From: Opitutia bacterium Tous-C4FEB
GTDB taxonomy: Bacteria; Verrucomicrobiota; Verrucomicrobiia; Opitutales; Opitutaceae
Direction of reading: 5' to 3'
Assembly (NCBI GenBank): GCA_002304445.1
Contig: NEVA01000001.1
Location: 310,001-374,000, forward strand
Length of the DNA stretch: 64,000 nt
Every line of letters begins with the position of its first letter. Positions within the stretch are counted from its first letter, which is position 1. The notes beneath the pieces are model-generated. The model was not told the DNA's origin. It ran no database searches and saw only the letters and a program-made list of their open reading frames with translations. This document shows, piece by piece, positions 8,036 through 17,209 of this stretch. The position numbers were made by a program, and so were the translations under genes.

Positions 8036-8422
8036 CTACCCCAAAAAACGATCCTGCAGGCGGCGGTCGCGCTTGGTAGGGCGCCCGGTGCCCGGGGCGC
8101 GCGCGTTCACTTGTTGGGCCCGTTGTTCTCGCGCTTGGGCAAATTCCTCCGGCGGGGTCAGATCGACGTAAAACTCCGGCAGCCGCACGGCGCCCACGCG
8201 GCTCGCCGGCGCGGCGACGACTCGAAGTGTACGCTGCATCACGCCTTGGCGCACCGTCACAATTTCACCCTCGCGCACCGTCCGCGCCGGCTTGGCGACC
8301 AATTCGCCGACTGAAACTTTGCCTTCACGACAGGCAGCCGTAGCGAGGGGCCGGGTCTTAAAAATACGAACCGCCCAGAGCCACTTGTCGACTCGGGCGG
8401 TGTTTGCTTCGTCAGCCTCCAT
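8036..8422 (-). CDS. RNA-binding S4 domain protein (Hsp15-like)
   Basis: The 128-residue product has an S4 RNA-binding domain at residues 10-60: RVDKWLWAVRIFKTRPLATAACREGKVSV, then VREGEIVTV. This is the same arrangement as heat-shock protein 15 (HslR), which binds 50S subunits carrying stalled nascent chains and helps recycle them. The rest is a basic tail with TGRPTKRDRR near the end, also seen in Hsp15. The start ATG at 8422 leaves a short acidic leader. Assignment to the S4/Hsp15 family is firm; equivalence of function to HslR is inferred. Confidence 0.87.
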   Translation of the reverse strand: MEADEANTARVDKWLWAVRIFKTRPLATAACREGKVSVGELVAKPARTVREGEIVTVRQGVMQRTLRVVAAPASRVGAVRLPEFYVDLTPPEEFAQAREQRAQQVNARAPGTGRPTKRDRRLQDRFLG

Positions 8423-8461
8423 CGTCGATCGAACGATTTAAGCGTCAGTCGGGGCGCGGCG

Positions 8462-8986
8462 TTACCCTTTTTGCGCGCGCAGATTCGAAGAAATCCAATC
8501 CTTCAGAATGTCCTTCTCAAAGCGAAGCGGGTCTTGTCGGTCGAGCGTGAGGCGCATGTCGAAGGCTAGGTCGCGAATATCCTCAGTCCCCTCTTTGACC
8601 GTCTTGCCCGCGGCGTCCGTGACCTTGAAGGAAAACTTGAATCGTGGCGCGTAGATGGACTTCACGATCCGCACGTCGGAAAACTGCGGGCCGCGCCAGG
8701 GCTCATAGTCACCGGCCAGATCGATGTCCGCGAATGTGACGACCAACTTCTGACCGGCAGGCAGGGCTTTCTCAGCCTGATCTACAATGAAGGACCTGAT
8801 CGCATCGAGAATACCGTCGCGACCTTTGTCCGTGCCGAAGTCGCCGTCCTTCACGTCGGTGAAGGTCTCCGGTTTTTCAAAGATCACTTCGGTGCGGGCG
8901 GGGGCCTTGGGCGTCTCGACGGCGCTGAGCGCCAGAGGAGCCGCCAATCCGAGCAAAACCAGGGTGAGGCAGGGGAATGTTTTCAT
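8462..8986 (-). CDS. DUF3016 family exported protein
   Basis: A signal peptide (about residues 1-22, MKTFPCLTLVLLGLAAPLALS) precedes a domain of about 150 residues. It has the DUF3016 signs: VIFEKPETFTDVKD, a helix with ADQAEKALPAGQKL-like sequence, VTFADIDLAGDYEPWRG and a final KTVKEGTEDIRDLAFDM. DUF3016 proteins are predicted periplasmic or outer-membrane-associated proteins without a known role. Length is typical. It is on the same strand as the S4 gene but 40 bp upstream, and it starts divergently from the DUF6807 gene. Confidence 0.8.
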   Translation of the reverse strand: MKTFPCLTLVLLGLAAPLALSAVETPKAPARTEVIFEKPETFTDVKDGDFGTDKGRDGILDAIRSFIVDQAEKALPAGQKLVVTFADIDLAGDYEPWRGPQFSDVRIVKSIYAPRFKFSFKVTDAAGKTVKEGTEDIRDLAFDMRLTLDRQDPLRFEKDILKDWISSNLRAQKG

Positions 8987-9123
8987 AGGGGACTACGATC
9001 CACTTTAACTGAAAAGAGTTCCATTGCGAGCCGGTCGGCTAAAAATTCTGCAAGGATCCAGTCGGGGCCGTCCGTGCACTTCGCCGTTGCACCTGCTCTC
9101 CACCCGACTTTCGTGGCTGATCT

Positions 9124-10098
9124 ATGAGAAATTACGCCACCCTGCTTCTCGTGTTCGCCGGTTTTACGTTAAACGCCGCCGCCGCACTCCCCGCCGCCAA
9201 GGTTATCTCGGGACCCGACCGCATCCGCGTCGAACTGGGAGGCCAGCTTTTCTCCGAATACATCTTCACCGGCGCGCCCCGCCCCTACTTCTATCCCGTG
9301 CTTGCGGCCGACGGCACGCGGCTCAACCGCGACTTTCCGATGAAAAAGGACATCGCGGGCGAGGCCACCGATCACCCCCATCATCGCTCACTTTGGTTCA
9401 CCCATGGTGCCGTCAACGATGTCGATTTTTGGACCGAGGGTCCGACCAAAGGAACGATCGTGAGCGAGTCGGCGGTCGCCGCCGCCGTCGGCCCCACGGC
9501 CACCATCAAGGCGCGCAATCGTTGGGTCGCACCCAGCGGAATGGTCGTCTGCTCCGACGAAACCACCGTTCATCTCAGCGCCGTGCCGGCCGGTCGCCAG
9601 ATCGATTACGAAGTCACCCTGCGCGCTCCCGCCGACAAGCCCGTTGTCCTTGGTGACACCAAGGAGGGATCGATGGCCTTCCGCGTCGCCCAGTGGCTGA
9701 CTCCGCCTCACACCCACGCGAAGAAGAAAGTCGATGGCGTCGGCCGCATCGTCAACGATGCCGGCGTGACCGATGGCGCGGCTTGGGGCAAACGTTCGAC
9801 TTGGGTCAGCTACTCCGCGCCAAAGAACGGCACCACCTACGGCATCGCGATGTTCGACCATCCGAAGAATCCCCGCCACCCGACGTGGTGGCACGTCCGC
9901 GACTACGGCCTCTTCGCCGCCAATCCGTTCGGCCAACACGACTTCGAGCCTGCCCAAAAGAACAACCCCAAGGCCGGCGAGCTCATTATCCCGGCCGGCG
10001 GAAGTGTCACGTTCCGTTGGCGCCTGCTCTTTCATACCGGCGACGAAAAATCCGCCCGCCTCGCCGAACAGTTCGCCGCCTACGCCAAGACTCCGTAA
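9124..10098 (+). CDS. DUF6807 (PmoA-like) exported protein
   Basis: The 324-residue product starts with a signal peptide (about residues 1-20, ending NAAAA). The body has the motifs I associate with the DUF6807/PmoA family: GEATDHPHHRSLWFTHGAVN near residue 85, DFWTEG, STWVSYSAPKNGTTYGIAMFDH, then PRHPTWWHVRDYGLFAANPFG. Conserved His and Trp residues suggest a carbohydrate-type binding face. The family is common in planctomycetes and Verrucomicrobiota next to sugar oxidoreductases, and has no proven activity. It stands alone on this strand and converges with upp. Confidence 0.82.
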   Translation: MRNYATLLLVFAGFTLNAAAALPAAKVISGPDRIRVELGGQLFSEYIFTGAPRPYFYPVLAADGTRLNRDFPMKKDIAGEATDHPHHRSLWFTHGAVNDVDFWTEGPTKGTIVSESAVAAAVGPTATIKARNRWVAPSGMVVCSDETTVHLSAVPAGRQIDYEVTLRAPADKPVVLGDTKEGSMAFRVAQWLTPPHTHAKKKVDGVGRIVNDAGVTDGAAWGKRSTWVSYSAPKNGTTYGIAMFDHPKNPRHPTWWHVRDYGLFAANPFGQHDFEPAQKNNPKAGELIIPAGGSVTFRWRLLFHTGDEKSARLAEQFAAYAKTP

Positions 10099-10140
10099 CG
10101 CCCGCCTCGATCTCGCTCCGGCTTTCCGGGGTCCCGCGAT

Positions 10141-10761
10141 TTAGGTGCCGTACAGCCGGTCGCCGAAATCGCCCAAGCCGGGCAGGATATATTTCTTCGC
10201 GTTGAGCGCGCGATCAAGCGCGGCCACATGGATCACCGTGCCGGGGTGATGCTTTTCAACCTCGGCCACGCCCTCGGGCGCCGCGACGATACAAACCAGC
10301 TGCGGACTCACCGCGCCGTGCTGTTTCGCCACCGTGATCGCCTGCGACGCGCTACCTCCTGTCGCCAACATCGGGTCGACCAAAAACACCCGCCGGCCCG
10401 CGAGCGGCGGCAGCTTGCTGTAGTAGTTTCGCGCCACCGCCGTCTCGTGGTTCCGTTCCAACCCGAGGTAGCCGACACTCACGTCGGGAAACGTATCTAA
10501 AAACGGCTGCACCATACCGAGCCCCGCGCGCAGAATCGGCACCACAACCAAGCGCTGATGCGTGAGCACCCGCCCGGTCATCGGCTCAAGCGGGGTCTGA
10601 ATCGGTTTATCTTCGGTCGGCAAATCCGCCGTCGCTTCAATCGCGAGCAAAAGGCTCAGCTGATAGCAGAGCGTGCGAAACGTCGCAGGCTTCGTCGTTA
10701 CATCCCGCAAATGGGTCATGATATGGGAGGCGAGCGGGTGGGCGATGATGTGCAGCGGCAT
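10141..10761 (-). CDS. upp: Uracil phosphoribosyltransferase
   Basis: This 206-residue protein matches UPRT along its whole length. It begins with the HPLASHIMTHLRD helix, followed by TPLEPMTGR and VPILRAGLGMVQPFLDTFP. The PRPP-binding loop is VDPMLATGGSASQAI, and the uracil-binding end is KYILPGLGDFGDRLYGT. It makes UMP from uracil and PRPP in pyrimidine salvage in the cytoplasm. The minus-strand ATG has a GGGGAG stretch about 15 nt upstream. It lies 36 bp downstream of a nucleoside-deoxyribosyltransferase-like gene on the same strand, which suggests a base-salvage operon. Confidence 0.96.
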   Translation of the reverse strand: MPLHIIAHPLASHIMTHLRDVTTKPATFRTLCYQLSLLLAIEATADLPTEDKPIQTPLEPMTGRVLTHQRLVVVPILRAGLGMVQPFLDTFPDVSVGYLGLERNHETAVARNYYSKLPPLAGRRVFLVDPMLATGGSASQAITVAKQHGAVSPQLVCIVAAPEGVAEVEKHHPGTVIHVAALDRALNAKKYILPGLGDFGDRLYGT

Positions 10762-10797
10762 GGTAAAAAATTCAGCTCCCCACGTTTCCTGATCTTG

Positions 10798-11532
10798 TCA
10801 CAGCAAATCCCTTTCCACCTTCCGCTCGAGGAAGCTCTCGAATTCCTTTCTCAGCTCCTTTGCTTTGCCCCGCAGCCCCGGCATGAGCGCGAGCCAGTTG
10901 TAGACCTCCTCCCGCAGGTGTTTCGGCATGACCGGCTCCATCACACGCACCCGATCGAGCGCGCGCACGCAGAGCACCGCGATCTCATCACACATCTTCT
11001 GGGCGTCGGCCGTGCTGTGCTGGCCGGCGAGCCGGACGATTTCATCCAGCCGACGATGCCGGCGCTTCAAAATCGTTTTGTAGGCCAGCAGGCTCGGCAC
11101 GACCACGTTCACGGTGCGCGGATAAAAACTCGCCATCAGGTTCCACGGGTCGTTTCCGTCGCCCGCTTTTCGCAGATCGCTGCGCAGGATCACGCAGGGA
11201 ATGTCCGCAAATTTCGCGAACATGAACTCCACCACCGTGCCGCTATCCAGCTCTGTTCCGTCGAAATTAAACAGCGCTAGATCACACGCCATCAGCGCCT
11301 TGATGTCCTGATCCCGCACCGCCCGCGCCGTAGTCCCGCGCGGCTCGAAATCCTGCGGCAATTCGCAGAGGTACCGTCCTTGTGATTTTTCGTAAATCGC
11401 CTCCGCGAGATACGCATTTCCGATCAGATGTTTTAACGTAAAGAGCTCGCTGGCGAAATAGACGGTGGAGCTGCGCGTTTTTTTTTCATCGCGTGAACGT
11501 GCCTGAGGAAGTGGCCGTTTCCCCCACCCCAC
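10798..11532 (-). CDS. Nucleoside 2-deoxyribosyltransferase-like protein
   Basis: The 244-residue frame carries the nucleoside deoxyribosyltransferase/TIR-like Rossmann core: VYFASELFTLKHLIGNAYLAEAI at the start, a central DIKALMACDLALFNFDG strand, and DSGTVVEFMFAKFADIPCVILRSD with the catalytic-type Glu. The family swaps bases between deoxynucleosides or hydrolyses the N-glycosidic bond, and some relatives act in defence or DNA modification. The C-terminal 100 residues are helical and specific to this protein. The start is uncertain. The open frame begins at a GTG (11532), but a more natural MKKK start at ATG 11489 is one base out of frame across a run of nine A. Position upstream of upp favours nucleoside salvage. 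Confidence 0.7.
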   Translation of the reverse strand: MGWGKRPLPQARSRDEKKTRSSTVYFASELFTLKHLIGNAYLAEAIYEKSQGRYLCELPQDFEPRGTTARAVRDQDIKALMACDLALFNFDGTELDSGTVVEFMFAKFADIPCVILRSDLRKAGDGNDPWNLMASFYPRTVNVVVPSLLAYKTILKRRHRRLDEIVRLAGQHSTADAQKMCDEIAVLCVRALDRVRVMEPVMPKHLREEVYNWLALMPGLRGKAKELRKEFESFLERKVERDLL

Positions 11533-11578
11533 AACGCTTTTTATCCGCTCCTGACGGCGCCCGCCGGACCGCCCGTTT

Positions 11579-13993
11579 TCAGGGCCGCAACGTCACCGTA
11601 TGCTCCGTCTTCCCCGGCAACAACGGCGTCGCGTCACCCCGCACCCAAGCGGCGTGACCCGCTCGGAAAAACGGCGACAACGGATGTCCGCTCTGCCCGC
11701 CCGGCATATGGAAAATCCCCTCGACTTCACGCCCCGGCGACACCACGAGCCGTTCGCTCGCGCCGTAATTAGGCCGCTGGAATCGCGGCATATCGCGGTC
11801 CCCCGGCAACTCATCGGCCGTCATCCGCAACCACGACGTCAGACTGTTCGGCACCCACGCCGGCAACGTTTGCGCCAACGGATGCTCGATCCGCGCCACG
11901 TTTTTCCGACCCCACGTCGCCTGCGCGAGCGAGGTCCCGCTCTGCTCCAACCCGGCGACCACCTCGTCCGCCGCTGCGACCAGCAATTCCTCCCAACTGG
12001 ACTCCCGCGGGCTCAGCAGATGCAGCGGCTTCTGCTCCAACAACGCCCAGAGCGGCTCTTCATACGGCAACCGCCCCCAGTTAAATTTTCTGTCGACCGC
12101 GACGCACGAAGCGAAGATCGGATCGAGCACCCGCTTCGCCACCGCGTCCCGCCAACCCCGCACCAGCCGATAGCCCACGTCGTCGGTGCTCGCCCGTGCC
12201 GCGCCGCTTTCGACGCGCGCACGCAGTTCCGCCCGGTCCGGCTTCCCCGCGACGACTTCGGGCGAGAGCACCCGCAACAGCAACTCCCGCCAACGGCCCA
12301 ACGCCAACGCCCGGTCATCCAATTGCAACGCCAACAGATCCTTCGGCTCCGCCCGCTCCAGCCCCGCGAGCGCGTCCCGAATCTGCGCCGCCCGCATCGG
12401 AAAATCGTGCCCTCCGTCACCCAACCTCGCCGCCGCCGTACCCCCTAGCATCCGGTGGTTGGCGCTCCACAACCGCCCGCCCGCCGGCGCGCGCACCACC
12501 GGCACTTCGTCCGGCTGCAACATGCCGTCCCAACGACGGTCGCCGAACGTCCACATCACCGGAAACCGTCCGTCGACGCCGACGCGTTTCGGCACCCGTC
12601 CCGCGAGCGTCCAGGCAATCTCGCCCGCGGAATCCACGATCAAAACATTGAGCGGCGTCACCCCCGAGCGCTGCGCCACTGCCACCGCCGCCGCCGTGTT
12701 CGGCGCCGTCTCGAAGCCGAAGAACCCAAAATTAATCGCCTCCGGCTCATGCGCGATCCAGCGCTGCGCGATCGGCCGGTCTTTTTCATCGGCGCCCACG
12801 ATCGGCCCCCAAACCGTCCAGCGATATTCCATCACCACCGGTTCCCCGCCCTTCACGAGGATCGTTTCGGGCCGCACTTCGATCTGGGCCAGCGCTTCAC
12901 GTCCCGGCACCCGGTAGAGCTCGGGTGAGATTCCCGTCTGCACGACCACCAGATCGCAGGTATCGATCTGCGCCGCCGTCACACCCCAGGCCACGCGGCC
13001 ATTGCTTCCTACGATCAGGCTCGGGGTTCCCGGCAACGTCGCTCCGACCACCCGTCGTTGCGTTCCTTCATCCGTCCACACCAGGGCCGCGCGATACCAC
13101 GTGTTCGGCAGGCCCAGCCGCAGGTGCATGTCATTCGCCAGCATCGCGACTCCGCTCGCCGTATGGGCGCCCGCCAAAGCAAAAGCGTTCGAGCCCGGCA
13201 ACTCGCGCTCGCCGGCACCGGGCGCAAGCCCCGAGACCTTGGCCGGCGTCGCCGCGCCAGCCCGGCGCAGATTGATCGCTTGCGCCGGGGGAATCTTAGC
13301 CAACGGGGCGGTGCTCCCATCCAGCGCCGCATCGCGCGGCCCGATCAGCGGGACGAAAAAAGCCAACGCCTCGGCGCCCAGCGTCTCCCGCAGCGTGCCC
13401 AGCATCTGCTCGTAGCCAACCGGGTCCGGCTGCATATCGAGCGTGATCGCATAGCTCACCAACCCGCAGTCCTCCGCGCGCCAGGGCTGGGGACTCACGC
13501 GCAGCGCCAAGTATTCAAACGGTTTTTCGCTCAGCACCGCCAAGCCTGCATTCACTCCCGCCGTGTAGGCCTCGACGACGGCCCGCTCTTCCGCCGTCGC
13601 CCGCGCCACGGCCCCTCTCGCCAACGCCCGAAACCCATGCATCCGGGCCGCTTTGTCCAAGCCCAAAGCTGCCGCACCGACCACTTCGGCCAACTCGCCC
13701 GCCGCTTTTCGACGCATCATGTCCATCTGGAAAAACCGTTCCTGCGCGTGGACCCAACCGAGCGCCCGCGCGACGTCCGCCCGGTTCGCCCCCGTGATCG
13801 TCGGCACACCCAAGCTATCACGATCGATCGTGACCCCCGCAGTCAGTCCCGCCACGGTCGCCGGTCCGTCGAGCTGCGGCAGGCTCGCCTGCATCCGCAG
13901 GTAAAACCAGCCGCCGGCAACCGCGCCCAACCCGCCGGCGACCGCCAGCATCCACCCGCCGATTTTCAAACTCTTGACGATTCGAGAAGCCAT
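11579..13993 (-). CDS. Penicillin acylase (Ntn-hydrolase) family protein
   Basis: The 804-residue product is of normal length for the penicillin amidase (S45) family. An N-terminal hydrophobic segment (residues 8-30) acts as signal or anchor. The alpha-chain region has GVPTITGANRADVARALGWVHAQERFFQMDMMRR, typical of the family. The autocatalytic cleavage site is near residue 265: the chain ...ELPGSNAFALAG gives a new N-terminal Ser followed by Asn, as expected. The beta chain has GLPNTWYRAAL and a later AWTLAGRVPKR. These enzymes cut amide bonds in acyl-amino compounds such as acyl-homoserine lactones, beta-lactams or lipopeptides. The substrate is unknown. It is 14 bp downstream of the DUF5069-gluconokinase gene on the same strand. 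Confidence 0.9.
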   Translation of the reverse strand: MASRIVKSLKIGGWMLAVAGGLGAVAGGWFYLRMQASLPQLDGPATVAGLTAGVTIDRDSLGVPTITGANRADVARALGWVHAQERFFQMDMMRRKAAGELAEVVGAAALGLDKAARMHGFRALARGAVARATAEERAVVEAYTAGVNAGLAVLSEKPFEYLALRVSPQPWRAEDCGLVSYAITLDMQPDPVGYEQMLGTLRETLGAEALAFFVPLIGPRDAALDGSTAPLAKIPPAQAINLRRAGAATPAKVSGLAPGAGERELPGSNAFALAGAHTASGVAMLANDMHLRLGLPNTWYRAALVWTDEGTQRRVVGATLPGTPSLIVGSNGRVAWGVTAAQIDTCDLVVVQTGISPELYRVPGREALAQIEVRPETILVKGGEPVVMEYRWTVWGPIVGADEKDRPIAQRWIAHEPEAINFGFFGFETAPNTAAAVAVAQRSGVTPLNVLIVDSAGEIAWTLAGRVPKRVGVDGRFPVMWTFGDRRWDGMLQPDEVPVVRAPAGGRLWSANHRMLGGTAAARLGDGGHDFPMRAAQIRDALAGLERAEPKDLLALQLDDRALALGRWRELLLRVLSPEVVAGKPDRAELRARVESGAARASTDDVGYRLVRGWRDAVAKRVLDPIFASCVAVDRKFNWGRLPYEEPLWALLEQKPLHLLSPRESSWEELLVAAADEVVAGLEQSGTSLAQATWGRKNVARIEHPLAQTLPAWVPNSLTSWLRMTADELPGDRDMPRFQRPNYGASERLVVSPGREVEGIFHMPGGQSGHPLSPFFRAGHAAWVRGDATPLLPGKTEHTVTLRP

Positions 13994-14007
13994 GGGACGC
14001 AGGGTTT

Positions 14008-14961
14008 TTAAAGCGTGAAGTGCTCTCGAATCTTGGCCACGAGCACCGGCACGGGCTCCGCGATATCGAGCATCAAAGCGTCCGTCGGCGACTCCAAGGT
14101 CATCAGTTGCGAGTCGAGCATCTCAGGCTTCATAAAGTGCCCTTTCCGTGCCGCGATTCGCTGCCGGATTAACTCGGGCGAACCATGCAAATGCACCAGC
14201 TTCACGCCCCGAGAGTGCTCGATCACAAACTTCCGATACGATTTCTTTAACGCCGAGCACGTCACGATGCCGCTCTCACCGCGCGCCAAGGTCGCCGTGA
14301 TGTGCACCCGGATCGACGCCAGCCAAGGATCACGGTCCGAGTCCTGCAGCGGCTGGCCCGCAGCCATTTTGGCGATATTGGACGGCGGATGAAAGTCGTC
14401 CGCGTCCCGAAAATCCCAGCCGATCGAGTCTGCGAGCGCCTGGCCCACCGTCGTCTTGCCCGTGCCCGCCACCCCCATAATCAACACGATCAACGGCGGC
14501 CGCAGCTCCCAGCTCTTGGCCGCGACCGGGTCCCGACCTTCGTCAAAATCGATGAAATCAAACATCGTCTCGATCACCTTGCCCGGAAATCCGCCCGCCT
14601 CGCGGACGCGCCGCTCGATCGTGGTCCGGCTTTCATCCCGCCAGCCCCGCTTCATCATAAACGCATTCCAAACCGCACGCTCATCGTCCGATCGCGGCGT
14701 GCCTACCGCTCCCGCCCACGCCAGCACTTCTGCATCCGATTCGCCGCGCAGCACCCGCTCTTTCACCGCCGCGTAACTCACGCCGAGAAACGTGCAGCAC
14801 CGCGCATCGAACCGGCCCGGCGTTTCATCGCCGAGATTTTCCCTGTAATCCTCCGGCAGCATCCCGCGCGCATGCAGCCGGATCTTGTCGAGCATTCGCC
14901 CGAAATAGACGAGGCGACCGACAAGAGCGTAGGGACTGCGAAGACCGGAGACTTTAGGCAT
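14008..14961 (-). CDS. Fusion of DUF5069 domain and gluconokinase
   Basis: The ATG at 14961 (MPKVSGLRSPYALVG) gives 317 residues. The first 135 or so resemble DUF5069: LVYFGRMLDKIRLHARGMLPEDY, RCCTFLGVSYAAVKERV, then helical sequence. The last 165 are a GntK/IdnK-type gluconate kinase: Walker A MGVAGTGKTTVG, DFRDADDFHPPSNIAKMAAG for substrate binding, CSALKKSYR and LVHLHGSPELIRQRIAARKGHF. It would phosphorylate D-gluconate to 6-phosphogluconate. The role of the DUF5069 part is unknown. A two-domain arrangement is unusual against stand-alone GntK of about 175 residues. No frameshift is seen across the junction. Confidence 0.85.
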   Translation of the reverse strand: MPKVSGLRSPYALVGRLVYFGRMLDKIRLHARGMLPEDYRENLGDETPGRFDARCCTFLGVSYAAVKERVLRGESDAEVLAWAGAVGTPRSDDERAVWNAFMMKRGWRDESRTTIERRVREAGGFPGKVIETMFDFIDFDEGRDPVAAKSWELRPPLIVLIMGVAGTGKTTVGQALADSIGWDFRDADDFHPPSNIAKMAAGQPLQDSDRDPWLASIRVHITATLARGESGIVTCSALKKSYRKFVIEHSRGVKLVHLHGSPELIRQRIAARKGHFMKPEMLDSQLMTLESPTDALMLDIAEPVPVLVAKIREHFTL

Positions 14962-15030
14962 GAGCAGTTGAGATAAACTCCATTGAAAAAACCGGCGGCC
15001 AATCCGCAATCGCCAATCCAACCCCGCGGC

Positions 15031-15303
15031 TTACTCGCCCAGAAAATACATCAACGTGCACACCCCGGCAAAAATCACCGTCGGCAAGGTGACCCACAAT
15101 GGATTCACCGGCACGTTGTAATGCCCCACCGCCCAAACGACCAACCAGCATTTCAGCGCGATCAAAATCCAACCGGCGAGCATCAGCCGCTTCGACTTCG
15201 CCGAGCGCGGCGCGCGCCGCGTGACCCTCACCTCGCGGACAAATTCCAAATCGTAGCTCGGCGGCGACCGGCGGGAAATCAGTTGGAGAAGATTGGAGAA
15301 CAC
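15031..15303 (-). CDS. Small two-TM membrane protein, unknown function
   Basis: The 90-residue product has a charged N-terminal half (SPPSYDLEFVREVRVTRR) and two hydrophobic segments, LMLAGWILIALKCWLVVWAVG and LWVTLPTVIFAGVCTLMYFLG. The basic RRAPRSAKSKR before the first segment fits a cytoplasmic N-terminus. No family is recognised. It is 69 bp upstream of the gluconokinase fusion on the same strand. Confidence 0.6.
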   Translation of the reverse strand: MFSNLLQLISRRSPPSYDLEFVREVRVTRRAPRSAKSKRLMLAGWILIALKCWLVVWAVGHYNVPVNPLWVTLPTVIFAGVCTLMYFLGE

Positions 15304-15439
15304 GCTCCCACCATATCGATCTTAGCCGAAATGCAACGCGCGCGCCCCGATGCGCGCCACCGCGCCCGAGCCCGCGGAGTTATCCCGCACAGCCACGTGG
15401 TCGCCCAAAGACCTCCACCGCTTGCCCCACCCCGCCGCT

Positions 15440-16993
15440 TCACCGCCCATACATCGCCCCGAGCGATTTCAGATACGCCGCCGTGCCGCCCGTAATGAGT
15501 TGCTCGATTTGCGCGGACCGGGCGCGCCACTGCCAGTTGCCCTGCGGTTTGCCCGGGGCATTGAAGCGCGCCGCGCGGCCGAGGCTCAGCACATCCTGCA
15601 GGGGAAACACCGCCAGCCGGCTCACCGCCGCGTAGCTCGCGCGGATAAAGTCCCACCCGATCTCGCGGCCGTCGACCCGCAGGTAGCGACGCGCATGATC
15701 GCGCTCCTTCTCCGTCGTCGTCGAGTACCAGCCGATGGTCGTGTCGTTGTCGTGCGTGCCGGGATAGATCACGCCGTTCGGCACCAAATTGTGCGGCAGG
15801 TAAAGATTCTCCGCGTCGTCGCCGCCAAACGCGAATTGCAAGATCGCCATCCCCGGCAAACCCGTCGCTTCGCGCAGCGCGACCACCCTCGGCGTCAGCT
15901 CGCCCAAATCCTCCGCAATAATCTTCGCCTGCGGAAACGCCGCCCGCACCGATTTGAACAGCTCCATGCCCGGCGCCTGCACCCACTCTCCCGTGCGCGC
16001 CGTCGGCGCCGTCGCCGGAATCCGCCAATAGGCGTCGAAGCCGCGGAAATGATCGATGCGCACCACATCGCACAACTCAAACGACGCCCGCAGCCTTGCA
16101 TGCCACCACGCGAAACCGTCGGCCACATGCCGCTGCCACTTATAAAGCGGATTACCCCAGAGTTGGCCATCCGCCGAAAAGTAATCCGGCGGCACGCCCG
16201 CCACCGCAGACGGCCGACCCGTCTTCGCATCCAACTCAAACAGCTCCGGATTGGCCCACACGTCGGCCGAGTCCGCCGCCACAAAGATCGGGATGTCGCC
16301 GATAATCTCGATGCCCCGCGCGGCCGCCGCCGCCCGCAGCGCCCGCCACTGTGCAAAAAACAGGTATTGATAAAACGCGTGCGCCTCCGCCTCCGCCGCC
16401 AGCTGTTTTCGCAACGGGGTTTTCTCCGCCGCCGCCAGCGAGCGCACCGCCGCCGGCCATTCCCACCAGGCGACACCCTTGTGATGATCCTTCAACGCCA
16501 GAAAAAATCCGTAACCCTCGAGCCACGCCGCCTGCTTCTTTTGGAACGCAGCGAACGTCTCGCCGTCGGCCGCGAGCACCGGCGACCCCGCCCGTTGGAA
16601 CCGCGTAAAGGCCAACGCGAGCAGCGGCCGCTTTTGCTCATAAAGCGCCCCGTAATCCACCCGGTCCGCACTCAGCTTGGCCAGCGGCGCGATCTCGGCG
16701 TGGGTCAGCAGTCCGGGCGCCACCAGCGCACGCAGATCGACCAAATACGGATTGCCCGCAAACGCCGAGAAACACTGGTAGGGCGAATCCCCGTAACCGG
16801 TCGGCCCGAGCGGACAAATCTGCCAATATTTTAGACCGGCTGCTTGGAGAAAATCCAGGAACCGCACCGCATTGGCATCGAAGGTCCCGACGCCTTGATC
16901 ACCCGGCAACGCCGTCGGGTGCAACAGCACTCCCGCAGCGCGGGCATCGAGCCAATTAAAAAGCGGGACGGGAGTTACGGCGGACGTGGGCAT
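15440..16993 (-). CDS. malQ: 4-alpha-glucanotransferase (amylomaltase)
   Basis: The 517-residue product is a GH77 amylomaltase of normal length. The N-terminus has GVLLHPTALPGDQGVGTF and LQAAGLKYWQICPLGPTGYG, then SPYQCFSAFAGNPYLVDL. The catalytic nucleophile lies in VVRIDHFRGFDAYW, the acid/base Glu in IIAEDLGELTPRV, and the third acid in YPGTHDNDTTIGWY. It transfers alpha-1,4-glucan segments and frees glucose in maltodextrin and glycogen metabolism in the cytoplasm. It stands alone, with the broken DUF481 gene 217 bp upstream. No clear promoter was found in that gap. Confidence 0.96.
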   Translation of the reverse strand: MPTSAVTPVPLFNWLDARAAGVLLHPTALPGDQGVGTFDANAVRFLDFLQAAGLKYWQICPLGPTGYGDSPYQCFSAFAGNPYLVDLRALVAPGLLTHAEIAPLAKLSADRVDYGALYEQKRPLLALAFTRFQRAGSPVLAADGETFAAFQKKQAAWLEGYGFFLALKDHHKGVAWWEWPAAVRSLAAAEKTPLRKQLAAEAEAHAFYQYLFFAQWRALRAAAAARGIEIIGDIPIFVAADSADVWANPELFELDAKTGRPSAVAGVPPDYFSADGQLWGNPLYKWQRHVADGFAWWHARLRASFELCDVVRIDHFRGFDAYWRIPATAPTARTGEWVQAPGMELFKSVRAAFPQAKIIAEDLGELTPRVVALREATGLPGMAILQFAFGGDDAENLYLPHNLVPNGVIYPGTHDNDTTIGWYSTTTEKERDHARRYLRVDGREIGWDFIRASYAAVSRLAVFPLQDVLSLGRAARFNAPGKPQGNWQWRARSAQIEQLITGGTAAYLKSLGAMYGR

Positions 16994-17132
16994 GACGTGT
17001 TTCGAGCGAGATTGGGCGACACGCTCCGCCCCGGCGCAAATTGTAATTCCATCCGCACCCGCTTACCACGATCAGCAACCGCGCGCCGCCTGCAAAAAGC
17101 CCCACCACCACGCCCACCCTCATCATCAATCC

Positions 17133-17168
17133 AAAAATAGAAAAGGCCCCACGCGGAACATGGGGCCT
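17133..17168 (-). terminator. Rho-independent terminator after the DUF481 gene
   Basis: On the minus strand AGGCCCCA (17161-17168) pairs perfectly with TGGGGCCT (17144-17151) across a 9-nt loop, followed by a U-rich run (TTTTCTATTTTTGG). It lies 42 bp after the DUF481 stop codon. Confidence 0.8.
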
Positions 17169-17209
17169 TCGACCGCGGATTACACCGCGAAATCTTCGCG
17201 ACGAACCGC

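Noticed and set aside
15350-16834. 494-residue plus-strand frame over malQ
   Set aside because: Arg/Pro-rich mirror sequence; MalQ catalytic residues are on the minus strand.
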